DNA of 64,000 nucleotides, taken from positions 124,001 to 188,000 of the forward strand of contig JADFUC010000954.1 in assembly GCA_019722365.1 (NCBI GenBank). Reading direction: 5' to 3'. The translations under genes and the position numbers were made by a program. Origin of the DNA: Lithospermum erythrorhizon (lineage: Eukaryota; Streptophyta; Magnoliopsida; Boraginales; Boraginaceae). The first letter of the stretch is position 1. Each line of letters opens with the position of its first letter. This document shows, one piece after another, positions 11,881-24,639 of the stretch. Below the pieces are notes generated by a model, which was given only the letters and a program-made list of their open reading frames with translations, searched no databases and was not told where the DNA came from.

Positions 11881-13940
11881 TATGAAATTGTAATTTTTTA
11901 TTTTCAAAATCTAAATGGATCAGTAGTAAGTGAGAACAGGCTGGTTGCCATGATGAAACAACTGTGTGATTGGGGAGAGTGAATTGACAAGAAGTAAAAG
12001 TCAAGCAGAACCCTATAGCGTTTGTTCCCTTTTTGGGAATTTGCGCCTTCGTTATTGAATGTATGACTTGAATGAAATTGCTTTAAATGTTAATTATCTA
12101 TTACTGAGTGTGTGACTTGGATAAAATTGTCTTGAATTTAATTTTCACCCATGCAAGTTGTGACCCCATTCATTCATTCATTCATTTCAAGCAGGAAAAC
12201 CCAGTTATTGATTGGCCTCAAATAGGTTCTTTTCAACTTTTCTCTTATTTGTCGCTCTTTTTTCCAAATCATAAAAATTATCTTGGAATAGATTATGTTT
12301 GGGAATCTCTTAGAGTTAGATTACTCTAGGCTTCAATTTCAATTCATTCCTGTCTTGAAGGGCTAAGTCTCAATCTGAATGCTTGGCAGGCAAGGTAGCA
12401 TGGCCGGGTGTCTCTTGGGTCTGCTATGTCAATCCCGCTGAGTACTGTCTTCTATTCATGTAACTAAAGAAGTTATCAGTTTTTTATGTACTTTGATTGG
12501 TATATTTTTATTTTTTAAATACAATAGTGCTTACATCTTTATATGTGGTTGTGCTTAGTCTCTTCAGCGCTGGGGTTGATCCCTAGTTCGACATAGAGCT
12601 GTGCTGGTGTCATTGCACATTTTGTCTCTCCAGTGTTACTTATCGTTCTCCTGTCATCCCACAAATTTAAAACTTCTTCAGTTGGAGGAATATATTTCAA
12701 TGGCCTTGCACTGTAAAAATAAACTTCTTTAATTATAGATTTTTCATAAGTAGTATTATATACTTGTATTGATAGACTTTAGTGTATTGTTACTCTAAAT
12801 CAAGTCGCATGCCCTTGTAGGGATCAAGCAGCTCTGGATGATTCTCTATCACAAACTTCATCAATTAACCTATTTCATCATCTTCCTCCAGATTTTCTTC
12901 ATCGATTACATCTTTCTCCCTGAGAATGCACCGTTCAAGTTTCTTGTCGCAGTTGAAGGATCTTTTTCAAGGTCACTTGCTTCACTGTATTAATCATATA
13001 ATAAATATGTCAAGTAAGAGTCTCAATCAGATAATTCTTTTTTTTTTTAATCATATTTGGTTGTAATAGCCAGTTACCTGGGGATCGAATTTGGTGTATA
13101 ATATTTGTTTTCAGTCCCGGCAACACTTGCACCTTGTTCATCTCGTACATCTTTCTCCATACTGAGTATATATAAACAAAATATCTTAGCTTTTGTCTTG
13201 ATAAATTACTAAAGCACTTCACACATATTTTATGACATATCATCAATATATAATAATGAAAATTAAAATTATATATAACTTAAAATCATGTTGATTAATA
13301 TATAAATATTTTTCGGCTATATAATAAAATCACATGATACTAACTTCATGATTTCAGTGAAATACTTATTTGGTAAGTTATTGTTAAATATTACTTATAC
13401 TCCTTATTTAAATTTTAAATATATAGTAACTTTCAATTATAGGAAATTTATAAAATACTCTCAAATTAATTAAATCTAAATTTAAAATTTAAAATTGAAA
13501 ATTGTATAAATATTAAAGTTTTTTGATGAAAATAAATAACTACCTATACTTATTTTATTTATATATTATAGATAATTTCTATAGTTGCAACACTTACTTC
13601 AGTGCTGTTTTCGGAGTATTCTTATCCCCGTCAGTCTCTAAAGGACCTATCATGTTACTTTGCTGTACATTTGTATCCATGTGATCCTTGAATCTGATTT
13701 GTCATTCTATTCCATGTTGCAATTCCTGTGCTCTGATATTCTTCCTTGAAGCATCTTTTCTCCCCATTCAATTGTTCCTAATGGTAACTCCAATGATTTT
13801 CTGTATTTGTAAATGTTGAATAGTTAGTGGAGATTTGCATGATATTGCAATATAGCATTTCATTAAGGAGAAAACAATTACTAATTGTGAACTGATTGTT
13901 AAGCGTTACAATAAAATCTATATACTATTTGTTATGGTTG
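11881..13940. other. Gene-free stretch
   Basis: AT-rich sequence with a run of four CATT repeats near 12168-12187 and no credible exon chain. Short stretches between 12800 and 13800 have more even base composition and might be decayed coding sequence, but I could not identify a family. Confidence 0.4.
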
Positions 13941-13969
13941 TTATATGAGTTAGTGTGTGGTCCTGCTCT

Positions 13970-14363
13970 TATTCTAAAATCATCAGATTCAATCGGCCGC
14001 ACAACACTTCAACCCTATCTCTACTCTTTAATCGAATACGGTGTTTTCCAACAATCGAATTAGCCCAATATTATTATATAGTTCTATTTTAAACCTCGAA
14101 GTTTATAATTAAATTACGATTGATTTCATCAGACATACACACTCCTTGTACTGACACGAATCTATATACTAATAAACGCAATCAAACATCATTTGATAGT
14201 ATATTGATTATGTTTATCCTAAGAACTCCATCATAATCCCTTGTCACATCGAGTATCCTAATACGAACATTACTATATAACGAACGTATATATGAACCGA
14301 GTAAATCTGTCAGATAACCTAATTGTTCAATCGCACTATTTCAAATATCTCATATTTCCAACA
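13970..14363 (-). repeat. LTR of a Ty1-copia element, minus orientation
   Basis: On the minus strand the LTR begins at 14363 with TGTTGGAAATATGAGATATT, directly after a purine-rich tract at 14364-14377 (AGGGGCAAATGGGG on the minus strand). That tract is a good polypurine tract for plus-strand priming, so this is the 3' LTR of the element whose pol traces lie at higher coordinates. The far end near 13970 is approximate. An inverted, diverged copy starts at 18692. Confidence 0.6.
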
Positions 14364-15239
14364 CCCCATTTGCCCCTGGATCTATTACTTGTATCAACAC
14401 CTTTTCAGATCGGGTTTTCCAACGCCGAGCTACGGTAAGATATCACCAAACTCACAACCGTAGTTTCCCTCGGCTTCACGATTGACGTAATATCCAAGAC
14501 CAAAACTGAGAGATGGCCATCGAGTCGCCATTAATCCACCACAAGATATCATAAATTATCGACTTATCTCGTCAGACAAATCCTATACGATGCATGCGTT
14601 TTTCCATTCCACATTTACAAGATACCCAACATTAATAAAGCCGTTATAGTCTTCCTTTACGTAAGACGCTTCGATGCGTTAAAATACACTACTCAGAAAT
14701 GGAATCCCGCCACGCAGTCGGGCATCCCCATTTAACCATAAGGCCGCTGGTAATCTCCTCGTGACATCGACATGCCATTCTTCTAAATTTCATCGGGCGG
14801 TCATGTCCATCTTCGCACTCAAACTACTTCCGACATGCATACCTGCGGCGATTGATTGTGAGTATCCTCCTTTCTAATCCAAGAAATCGATCCGCATAAT
14901 CAATCACCCACTAGTCGCTCAAGGTGCTCGATCAATCATCGACACCTACTAGTGGATCCAGCAATCTCATTGTTCTCTGAAGCCGACAGGATTTCTGTTC
15001 AGATCACGATCCGTGCCCTCTAGAGAACTTTAGATGTTAATGAATCAAAGTATCATTTCGGGGAAACGGTTATATACGTATATGCAAAAGTATAAATATA
15101 TAAACAAGATAGATATATTTATTAAATTTATAAGCTAGAAATTCATACATTGTCTTGACAATTGAAACATTTATAAGGAAAATTATGTCCCACTAAACCT
15201 AACATCACCGCATGTTACTTCTTAATCCAACATCATGAT

Positions 15240-15770
15240 AAAAGCTTATCATGTTTGATATGAGTTGTATTAGTTAAGGGTCTCGCTAATTATCGCCTCA
15301 GGTCTACTTTACATACGCCATCCTTCAAATATGTCCCAACGGGATGGTATTTCGAGTACATGTCAATCAATGACGCAGTTCATTCCTTAACAGCTTAATC
15401 GCACTGGTTGCCGTGATAACACCGTGACGATTCTCGACGCTAGACACCACTCAAAGTTCACTCACGAACTTCGATCCAAAGAAGCCTCATAGCCCGATAA
15501 TGCAACGTATCACTCTGTCACGACCACAATGCCTTCTTGCTACTCCACCAAGATACTGCTCCACTGTCATTAGAATATATAACTGCATCGGTGATCTGTA
15601 ATCATCTCTGCTTGGCTTGGAAACTAGCATCGGTGTAGCTTTCTACTAACAACTCATTCTCCCTCTCTCCTCAGATATCTATAGACATATATCCTTAGTT
15701 GGTTCTTAAATACTTAAGGATAGCCTTTACCTTTGTCCAATGTACGTCAGCCTCGAACATCTATCAAAAT
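15240..15770 (-). pseudogene. Copia RNase H remnant
   Basis: On the minus strand, HWTKVKAILKYLRTN (about 15710-15755) matches the copia segment HWxAVKxILKYLR. YTDASFQAKQ (15618-15645) and GAVSWWSSKK (15533-15562) match the RNase H start YSDADFQxxxD and the GGAVSWKSSKQ block. ARPLTNTTHIKHDK near 15250-15290 corresponds to the C-terminal ADPLTKPL block. Intervening stops show it is dead. Confidence 0.7.
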
Positions 15771-16369
15771 CTACTCGTTACACTTAAAGAGTAATCAACG
15801 CCCTGTCGTGTACAATAATATGACATACACGATAGATCCTATGGCCGAGACATACGGAACTCTTTACTCATGCGCTTATCTCGCCTATATTGGGAACGTC
15901 GTAATCGAGAGATATTTCATGTCTCATGAAGATTACCTTACTGAGCTCATACGGAATCTATGTGTAAACTTATCAATGGGCAGTTATAGCTTAGTCCACT
16001 AGCTTCTTCTGACGATTCTATGTATCTAATTCCAAGAATGTATCAAGCTTCTCCTAAGTCCTTCATCGAGAAACACTTCAAGATATATACCATGCTTTGA
16101 CTAACCAAGCATGTGTAAGTCGTTTTTCCACGATTAGCACGTCGCTCACATACACGCACCGGCTCAGATACACAAAGCATCTTCTTCGCTTCAAAAACTA
16201 AAAATTTGATTTCTTTATTGAAATGAAGATTTCAACTCTTGATGTCATTAGTCCATAAATGATCCTCACAGAGCTTGCATACATTCTTAGGTCATCATGA
16301 CACGTGAACCGGGAGTCAGGTCATGTACACCCTCTTCTAGATTTCATTTAGAATGTCGTTTTTACATCC

Positions 16370-16455
16370 ATTCCTTGAATTTGTTTGAAACCTTCACAAC
16401 TGGTGAGAATGATTCATCATAATCAATTCCTTGAATTTGTTTGAAACCTTGCATG
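16370..16455 (-). pseudogene. Copia reverse transcriptase fragment
   Basis: On the minus strand QGFKQIQGIDYDESFSPVVK is a nearly perfect match to the start of the copia reverse transcriptase (AKGFxQxxGIDYDETFSPVVK). A 24-bp segment, TTCCTTGAATTTGTTTGAAA plus CCTT, is present twice (16371 and 16427), 56 bp apart, showing a local duplication inside the domain. Confidence 0.75.
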
Positions 16456-17399
16456 ACTGTCTAGTCTTTATAAACATGGACGTTTTCCATCTTTATTCAG
16501 CGCACGCTCAAATATCCATTACACTCGACATGCTCGCACTTGCAGCTATCATCCATACACGTTATGGTACATCAGTCGATCTTGAATGTCATGTATACAA
16601 GTCATTCACCAACGCCCTTCTCCTTCATCAAGCTTTCCGTATTTAGTTAAGACTCATCACTTTCAACTAGCAAAGTTTTCCTTACCATCTATCTGGATTC
16701 TTGATGAGTTCTATCGATCGCCTGGGGTTGTTCATTCTCGTGAGGTTTGCCTACTCGCTTCCATGGGTCAAGCTGAACTTCTTCTATGTAAGCAGTTAAC
16801 CACCTCCCGAGATTCGGGCGCTATAGCAACCTCCTTGTTCTTGAACAAGACGATCATTATTCATGAAGTTCTTTATCCATGTACCCTTTTCAAGGAAGAT
16901 ACCAGCATTTAGCAACAAAAATTTTGTTCTCTCGCTTTTCCATAGAAGTAATACCTCGTAGTTTCCTTAAGTGTATCCAATTTAAATAATATTTTGTCGA
17001 TTTGAAGTCCAACTTTGTCTCTGTTTATCCTTTCTTTAACATAGAATTCAATGCCTCAAATTCTCATGTATGCTATTGAGGGTTCTAAACCACAATCCAC
17101 AGGAGTTAAAGAAGTCGGGATTATGGAACTTTATTTAGTGTACGACAGCTTTAACGATATCCCCATAGATTGGCCGGGTAGGGTTAAGTACTCATCATTG
17201 ATCGAACCATGTCTAAAATAGTTTTATTCTTTCAAATACACCGCATGTCAGGTGTTCCTAAAGAGCGAACATGATGTTATACCACGCCTCTCTGGATGAT
17301 TCGGCATCAAGTATACTCCACCTCTATCGATTGAGAACCTTGATTGTTTTGTTGAGTTGTTCTACTCCTTATAAAACTCTTTGAACACTTCAAAGGCTT

Positions 17400-17545
17400 T
17401 TTATGTTTATGCTTCAAATGTATATACGTAACTTATATTCGGCCGTAGTCACGCTGAAGGTAATAAAGTACGAGAAACCTCCTCTTCCAAGCATTTTCTA
17501 TTGGTCCATACGCCGTTATGTATGATTCTCAACAAATCGGCCGCT
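17400..17545 (-). pseudogene. Copia integrase fragment
   Basis: On the minus strand NGVWTNRKCLEEEVSRTLL aligns with the copia integrase block QNGVVERKNRTLxEMARTML, followed by a tyrosine/valine stretch where ACYVxNR is expected. Position relative to the reverse transcriptase is correct. Short and degraded, hence moderate confidence. Confidence 0.5.
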
Positions 17546-18199
17546 TTTCACCGGTTCAAGTTGAAGTCATGACTAACACCCGCTCATCAAGATGACTGCA
17601 TGCTGTTTTAATTATTCAAATTCATCCAACTGTAATTATCTACTCTAAGTCTTTTCATGCTGTCAATTAATGCCGACTAAGCCCGCAATGTTATAGGTAC
17701 GCTGATTCAACTCATTCGTTTCATCCTTTTAATATTCACGTTATAGGTTCTAGTTTTTGTGTCTAACATGATGTAATTATTTTCAAGCTGCAGTTAGCAT
17801 TTCATAAATTATCTTATCTCGAGAAATAGCAACATTCGGCATTGAAATTGAAAAGCCATCCGGTTAAACGAGAAATGGAAATAATATTTCAAGCCAAAGT
17901 GTACAAAATAACATTGTTCAAAACAAGATTTAACTCGTGGATAATGCTAATTTAAGAGACTCGTAAAACGCCTAAACTTTTAATCCGCCGCCAACCGCCA
18001 AGTCCACTTCACCTTTTCTCCGCCGTTTTTATTCTCACAGATGCTACACATTTCTGATAAATATGATACACGACACATGCCTAACACCATGTCGTGAGTA
18101 AGAAGTTTCTAGAGTAATAACGCAGTCAATTGCAATGAACGGTACTAGTTCCATTCTTCTTTCTCATGGCATTTACGCTCCGCTCAAGTGTCCCATAAC

Positions 18200-18360
18200 C
18201 CCACAAAGGATGACATTTTTATTCCTCTTGGCATCCTTCTGGATGACTTTGGAGTTGGCAAAGGTCGTTTATTAGTCTTCCACTGCCGCTCTTTGAAACT
18301 ATTATTGTTCTCACCACGTAATGCTGGGCAGCCTCTAAGGTTTTGCTCAACACCAGGATC
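18200..18360 (-). pseudogene. Copia gag zinc-knuckle-like fragment
   Basis: On the minus strand a RGCPALRGENNN segment resembles the end of the copia CCHC zinc knuckle (GHFxRDCP) and the basic linker after it. The first cysteines are lost. The position upstream of integrase supports the call; the sequence alone would not be enough. Confidence 0.35.
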
Positions 18361-18691
18361 ATACCATGCGCCTCCGATAATCCACTCTTATGGAACTCGA
18401 TGCATATAAAAAGCTCATCACAAGTTGCCGAACGAGTCGCAACGATTGGGATTTACGTTCATCGCCGCCTCCCTCGAATGGAGCCCAAATTCTCTGACCA
18501 ATCCTATCACGCTTACTTACATTTGGGACTCACAAAATGTCCACGCTCATCTTTACAATCTAATGGGCACAACAAGATCGTTCATCGAATAACTTCTTCC
18601 AATTTCTTTCATGCATACATTCAGAAGAATCGACATTTTTCAATTGAATCAAGATCTGTAGATTCCTTGTTCGCCAACATTAAACATCGAT

Positions 18692-19250
18692 TGTTAGGAA
18701 ATATGAGGATATTTGAAATAGCACCGTGAACACCAATTGTACAACCATTAATCTGAAATAGTGCCCGTGAACAATTCGATTGCATAACCGATTTACTCAT
18801 CTAAGTTTCTAAGTTCGTATATATCACTGATTATGTAAGAATGTCGATATCGAGATGACATCGGGGTTATAACGGCTTTCTAGGATCTCACTCATAATCA
18901 ATGTACTAATACATAATGCCCTGCTAACATTATTTAGTACACGACTTTTTGGTCAATCGAGCCCAAGAGGTCGCTAATTCTTAAGAACGAACGAAGTCAT
19001 AATTTAGTTATAACTTTCGGGTTTAAAATGGAACTATGTAAGATTGTCAGCAAATTCCAATCAGGGAATTATGCCCATGTTCGACTATTGGAAGCGACTA
19101 TCGACTTTTCACGATAATTCCTAGATTGACATCGACTTTAGATCAATTATCGACTCTTTATCAAGATATGTAAAAATGAGTCGTATAATTATGCCGCCTG
19201 GGGACACCAATCTAAGAGTCTTTTCATCTAGGAAAGCGAGTCGATAATTA
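18692..19250 (+). repeat. Copia-type LTR in plus orientation
   Basis: Begins TGTTAGGAAATATGAGGATA and continues with GAAATAGTGCCCGTGAACAATT, CCGATTTACTC, GTTCGTAT and CATAATCAAT in the same order as the LTR ending at 14363, but on the opposite strand. It carries a small internal duplication around the GAAATAG word. The far end is uncertain. It is probably a solo LTR or a piece of a second related element. Confidence 0.5.
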
Positions 19251-19980
19251 TGCCGTGCTTTTTCATAATCGACTCTTTAGATTGAATTATGCCTTTTTCT
19301 AATCTAGGGAATTTTGAATATGCCTTGAGTCGACTCCTAGGCCAATCATTATTCAAAAGACTCGATAATTCAATCATTATCGACTGAACTGATTGTCGGG
19401 CTCTAGCCAATCTAGAAGTTAATCCACCCGCTTGCATTTTCCGCCATGGATCGAGAGTTTTCGAAGTTATTAGTCTGGAAGTCATTTTGATTATAATAGA
19501 AGATATGTAAACAAACAATAATTCGCTTTTATTTATAAGAACGTTCTAATACACAATAATACAATAATAGAACATAAATACTAGTATTCACAACTCACTA
19601 CAAAACACGAAGTATATTAAGACTTCCATATGATCGATTCTCAATCATACGGGCAGCGATCATAGAAGAATGAGATTAACATAATCCTTTCGAGTCACTA
19701 TGAGTTCCACACGACCAGATAAGGATCTCTTTGTCTTCGGGTCCTGGCGTCTGTATAATACGCACCAACTTTGGCAACTGAAAACTAATGATAACAATTC
19801 AGAACGGACGGGTCAAAGTCTAAGTCCGACTCGAATCGCTCATCCATCCCATCGGTGGAGCATCCCAGACGTAACGTACGCCATATTAACACGCCCCGTC
19901 CGCCTGCTTTAATTTCCACTGACTTGAAGTTTGGCGTGACAATAATACTTAACTTATAAAGGGATTAGTTGTATTTAGTA

Positions 19981-20230
19981 CTCCTCCGCCTCTTTTAATT
20001 GTAATTTTAGGCCAACTTTTGTTTTTAAATTATTTGTCTTTCTAGCATGTAAGATTGTAATTCTACATTTCAACGATTTTGGCTTACTTTTTCTTATTAA
20101 ATTATCAACCAACTAATGATATAGTTTCAATTAATTATCATTCTACATTTTCAATGTACTTTTGACTACTTTTTCATTTTCTTAATCTTACGCGGTAAAA
20201 TGACTACACAACTAAGACGAACGGAGGTGG
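19981..20230. mobile_element. Stowaway-like MITE
   Basis: About 250 bp flanked by TA on both sides. Left end CTCCTCCGCCTC, right end reverse complement CCACCTCCGTTCGTC. Internal ATTATCAACCAACTAATGAT and a TTTTGACTACTTTTTCATTTT run are shared with the copy at 29964. It has no coding capacity. Confidence 0.6.
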
Positions 20231-20232
20231 TA

Positions 20233-21369
20233 ATACCATGATTATGTTGCCATATTCACATTAATCATAAGACTAAATATAATACTTCGAGATACGTGAT
20301 ACGACATTTACTATGGAAAATACGAAAATTATACTAGTTCTTAACTACGTTAATTAATAACTATTTTTCATTAACCTGACTCTCTAGTGGGTCTCCATCT
20401 TTTAATTAATTATATTTACAGCTAAATAATCATTAATTCACAAGTCATTTATTTAGACAAAACGGTACAGGTCGTATTTCATAAAAACAAATAAGTCATA
20501 TCATAAAAATCTCATGGCATCCATCAATATATCAAAATATATATATATGAATAAATTAAATATCAATAATTTTATACTTACATCTATTTAAATATTTCAT
20601 ATAAATTAATTATTTCTAATCCACCACTATTTTCGCTTTAACAAATTAAAACCACTTATTTTGATTAGAAATACTTAATTGTAACAAATTAAATTTAATA
20701 ATTAATTCGATATTTAAATTAATTTCAAATCAATTTAACCGACGGCCCAAATATCTTAACTGTTCAAGTCGAACCGAAGATAAACGGTCGAGCCAAAAAG
20801 ACTGTCCGATAGTTATTCGAAGCTCTAGAGTTCGAGTTCACCATTACCGCTTTCATGCGCGGATTTGCAACACGTTACACGCCCCACTAAGAGTGCGGTG
20901 AATTGAATTATATTTTGCGACGCAATTGAATAATTTTTCCAAATACAACAATTAATCGTAAAATTATTCGGGCATGTATAAATATGTTAATTTCGAAATC
21001 GACTAACTATTAATCATATTTAATTCATTCATAAATGAAGTTAAAGATAATCGTTAAGCAATATATAACATATATTCAAACTTATGGAATTCATGAATCA
21101 GCAATAATTACATAAATACACCTAAGAATGCCCGAAATAATCGTTGGTGTTTCTAAGGTATAAATATTCTAATAATACTATGGATAAAAATCCCATGATC
21201 ACTACTAGTTATATAAAATAATACCAAAGAGAGATAAAAATATGTATCGCTTCTGGAATCAATGCAAAGAATGAATAATATGACGAAGATCCTCAGTATC
21301 CAAAATGTATCGCCTCTAAGATTGTCCAAGCCAACGAAGCGAACAAGTCCCCTCCTGTGAGTTTTACTA
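20233..21369. other. Gene-free AT-rich stretch
   Basis: Long A/T-rich sequence without ORFs. A short GC-richer patch at 20740-20900 may be transposon-derived. Nothing assignable. Confidence 0.45.
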
Positions 21370-21745
21370 GAACTTCTTTTTAAAATATTGAACTAAGGAA
21401 GAGGTCAAGCGTAGTGTCCAACCTATGTCCGTAACGTGCCCCATTCCGCACGCACATCCCCTATTCTTCCACCGCACGCCTATACGCCCCAAACCCCTAT
21501 GTTCCGATTCGATTTTTTCGTCCCGATCGTTTCCTTTAATGTTTCACTTTTATACTCTGGAAGTTTAATAATACTATTTATTATATAGTTCGGTTTATCA
21601 AGCTTGTGTATGACCTTTTAGATGGAACGACAATAGTATATTAAACAATACTAACCGACTATCAGATTAATATATAGATTACGAGCGGTCCCTAATGTTT
21701 TTCATCGTGAACCCTAATGTCGACAGCCGTGTTCTAAAATATTAA
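21370..21745 (-). repeat. LTR-like repeat, copy A
   Basis: Shares ATTCTTCCACC, GATTCGATTTTTTCGTCCCGA, CGTTTCCTTTAATG, TTATTATATAGTTCGG, CAATACTAACCGACTATC and CTAATGTCGAC with copies B (24640-25070) and C (25080-25493) in the same order and orientation. It is truncated after the CTAATGTCGACAGCCG block, so it lacks the TGTTGGAAATATGAG-type start. Confidence 0.5.
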
Positions 21746-23500
21746 TTTCAATACTGGTATTGGAAATTTTCGAGCACCTGAGTAGTTCGACCAATTTCAT
21801 CATATCGTAGTTCATTCAGTCACTTAATCAATATTTCGAATGCTCGACTTCAAATTTCTAGGTCGTAAGCCGAACTTCAAATTGATTGTGGCATGCCCTG
21901 TTCTGGAAGATAAACTTCTTCTTGAAGCTCGGGCCCATGCAAACTGCATGATTCCGCTTCCTTCAATCTTTCAAATACTTCGTATTCATGTTTCAGTGAA
22001 GGACTGCCGAACCCTGTGAATCTTCTGATTTCCCTTTCCAATACATATCATTTATTCTCTATTTGAAGGGTCGTTTTGAGTCAAGCCATGCCACTGATGA
22101 AATTCACAGGCCGCCATAGGATCATTGTATAGGGCAACAGTAGTGGGTCACGGCATTGGAAACTTTCATAATAACTACAATAGAAAGTCCATAAAAGCAC
22201 AACAAAGTATTGTGATATCAAGAACTCATAACATAACGGACGGCAAAGATCGCATCACATTCGACGGTTTACGTAGTTAGTGTACAATCACACAATTATT
22301 TACTCATCATAATCATTGGATTACCAAAAGTTCATCCTAGATCGCTGTCAGTAATCTCTAATGTCAACGGGCCCACGCCGCATATCAAAATCATCGCAGT
22401 TGTACTCAAACATATCAAGGTAAATTGTGAATCTAATACAGTTCGTGTTCTGTGAACAATTAATCCTAGACTATTCCATCGAATGGCATCATCCTAGATG
22501 CAACACGTCACATACTAGCAGTTCATGCACAATGCTCGATCCTATCCTGACTTTTGTTCGTATAACATCGCTTATTTATCGATTTAGATTTATTATATTT
22601 TATTTGACTCTACACTATGTCGTTCGTACTAATCAAATAAGCTAAAAGAATACAATCCACGCTGCTATAAGAAAATATAATATCGCTTATTGGAAATCGT
22701 GATATATTTGTTACTGAAAATATTTAAAAACTATATGTAGTTTCTAAATAATTTTCCATCGCCCATCCACTAAGGTGATCAATTAGTAATAATTATAACT
22801 AATTATTATTAATTATTCAAGTTTTATTGCATTCCTAAGAATACAAACTAGTACACCTTAAGTATCTATAGCTATATACGTATATATAATATATATAACA
22901 TTTTATCATAAAGTCCATAATATCCATCATATATATATAATATATATTATGTAATGAGATAGATAATCAAACATTAATCTAAACATAGTACGACGGTAAG
23001 CATAAGGCACACGTTGCATGTCAAGAATATTCATCAAATAAACCATTTAATTGCCTAAGTGTAAAGTTATTAATACAAATAATAACTTAGTATTAGACAG
23101 TATTAATTTAATAACTAATACTAAATAATAATTAAAAGTATTAATTTAATAACTAATAATACTAAATAATAACTAAGATTTTCAAAATTACCCATTTTGT
23201 TCTATGATTTATTAATTCATGAATTATGTCATAACTTAAAAACTTAATTATCTAATAATCATGTCTCAATTTCTCATTAAATCCAATTAAATTTATTATT
23301 AAATTTAATCAAATTAAAACTTAATCAAACTATATTTATTAGCTTTTAATCGACATTCCAAGGAACAATTTAATATTTAATCTAATCTAATTAGAACTAA
23401 TTGGCTAACGTGAATAATATAATTTATTAAATAATTTTCATCAAAAATCAATTAATTCAATTCACTGATGTCCGAGCAATCAATCTAAAAAGAAATCCAT
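21746..23500. other. Gene-free stretch with a possible gypsy gag scrap
   Basis: On the minus strand about 22060-22140 reads CEFHQWHGLTQNDPSNRE. This resembles the CEFHxxHGHTTxDC segment of some Ty3-gypsy Gag proteins. It is a single short match with no neighbours, so it is only suggestive. The rest is AT-rich; near 23090-23170 a block of AACTAATACTAAATAATAA is repeated twice. Confidence 0.3.
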
Positions 23501-23559
23501 CAACACCGTGTTTAAATCAAAACAAAACTCAATCGATCTATTTAATAAACCAATCGACC

Positions 23560-23890
23560 AAGCAAAGTTCACACTACCACTGGGCACCACCCTGATCACC
23601 AACTATCACCCTAGTTGGCCATGCTCACGCTATCGACGACGCCGCACGCCATTGCAGTTCAGCACGCGGCAACCACTCACAACCACGCTGTACGACGCGT
23701 ACACCATCCACGCTGCACGCCACGCGTTAAGCCTATCCGGCCTGGCCGAATGGCTCCGGGGTGGAATCAGAGCCTGACCTCGAATAACCTCGCTAACTTC
23801 GAAGTCCGCCGACGCCATCACGACGCCACCGAATAACGCCACCACATCGCCGCCTACTACCGACGCTGCGCCTTCAATCCGTTGACCTTT
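23560..23890. other. GC-rich island
   Basis: About 330 bp of GC-rich sequence in AT-rich surroundings, with overlapping ORFs on both strands that reflect base composition rather than coding. At 23762-23774 TGGAATCAGAGCC differs by one base from TGGTATCAGAGCC, the usual primer-binding site complementary to initiator tRNA-Met. A plus-strand LTR element may therefore have started here, but no matching LTR end or pol was seen. Confidence 0.3.
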
Positions 23891-24639
23891 TTCTATTCTG
23901 GCATACCCGAATGTAGATCGACGGTTTTTACTGCTTTACCTAATAAATCGACATAAAATTAATTCAAAACTAAAAATTTTAAAATCAATAAAAATGTTTT
24001 AAATTTTTTCTCATTGGTAGATTTTGAAAATAATTAACTTTTAATTAAATTTAATTATTTTTAAACATATTTCATCAATTGATATTTAAACATATTTAAA
24101 TCAATTCAAACATACAAAATGTGAGAAAATTCTCAGAAAACGCTTTTACATAATATTTATAATTGTAATCACATAACCTCGAGCCTATACACTGTCGGTG
24201 TTCATAACGTATAACAATAGTTATAAACTTATCGGATTCAATTTAGAATACTACTGGATTATACAAAAACAATAAATCATCGACTACGAAGTTGTGTACC
24301 TTTGTTTTTTCTAAACTATTACGAGCTGACAATGGAATCAATTACCATAATACCCAACAAGAAAGATCTCCAAGATAAATTCACCAACAAATTGCCCGGA
24401 CCCTTCCATACGCTTTACTAACGATTAAAGTTCCAAACTTTAATAAAAGACGGAAAGAGAAAAATATTTCTTTCTTGTTGTGTTCGCCGAGAGAGAAAGA
24501 GGCGAGGAGAGATTTGATTTCTTTTGCAATCAAAATTATGAGCATTGTACTTTTTCGTCAAATTAGTCTCCCATGTAGACAAAGTTCGGCGAGAGTTCCA
24601 CAGAAAAGACCAAACTATCCTCATCTAAATGTAACGCTG

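Larger units (their letters stand above)
13970..18690 (-). mobile_element. Decayed Ty1-copia retrotransposon
   Basis: Minus-strand traces run in the copia order: gag zinc-knuckle-like sequence (about 18200-18360), integrase (17400-17545), reverse transcriptase (16370-16455), RNase H (15240-15770), polypurine tract (14364-14377) and 3' LTR. Integrase before reverse transcriptase is what separates copia from gypsy. Frameshifts and stops are throughout. I found no minus-oriented 5' LTR at the expected place above 18.4 kb. Confidence 0.7.

Noticed and set aside
18343..18729. 128-codon plus-strand ORF
   Set aside because: Lies antisense to the copia gag region and runs into the LTR at 18692; a shadow of the decayed element.
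23508..23845. Overlapping ORFs on both strands in the GC-rich island
   Set aside because: Simultaneous open frames on both strands come from high GC content; low-complexity Arg/His/Thr-rich products with no domain.
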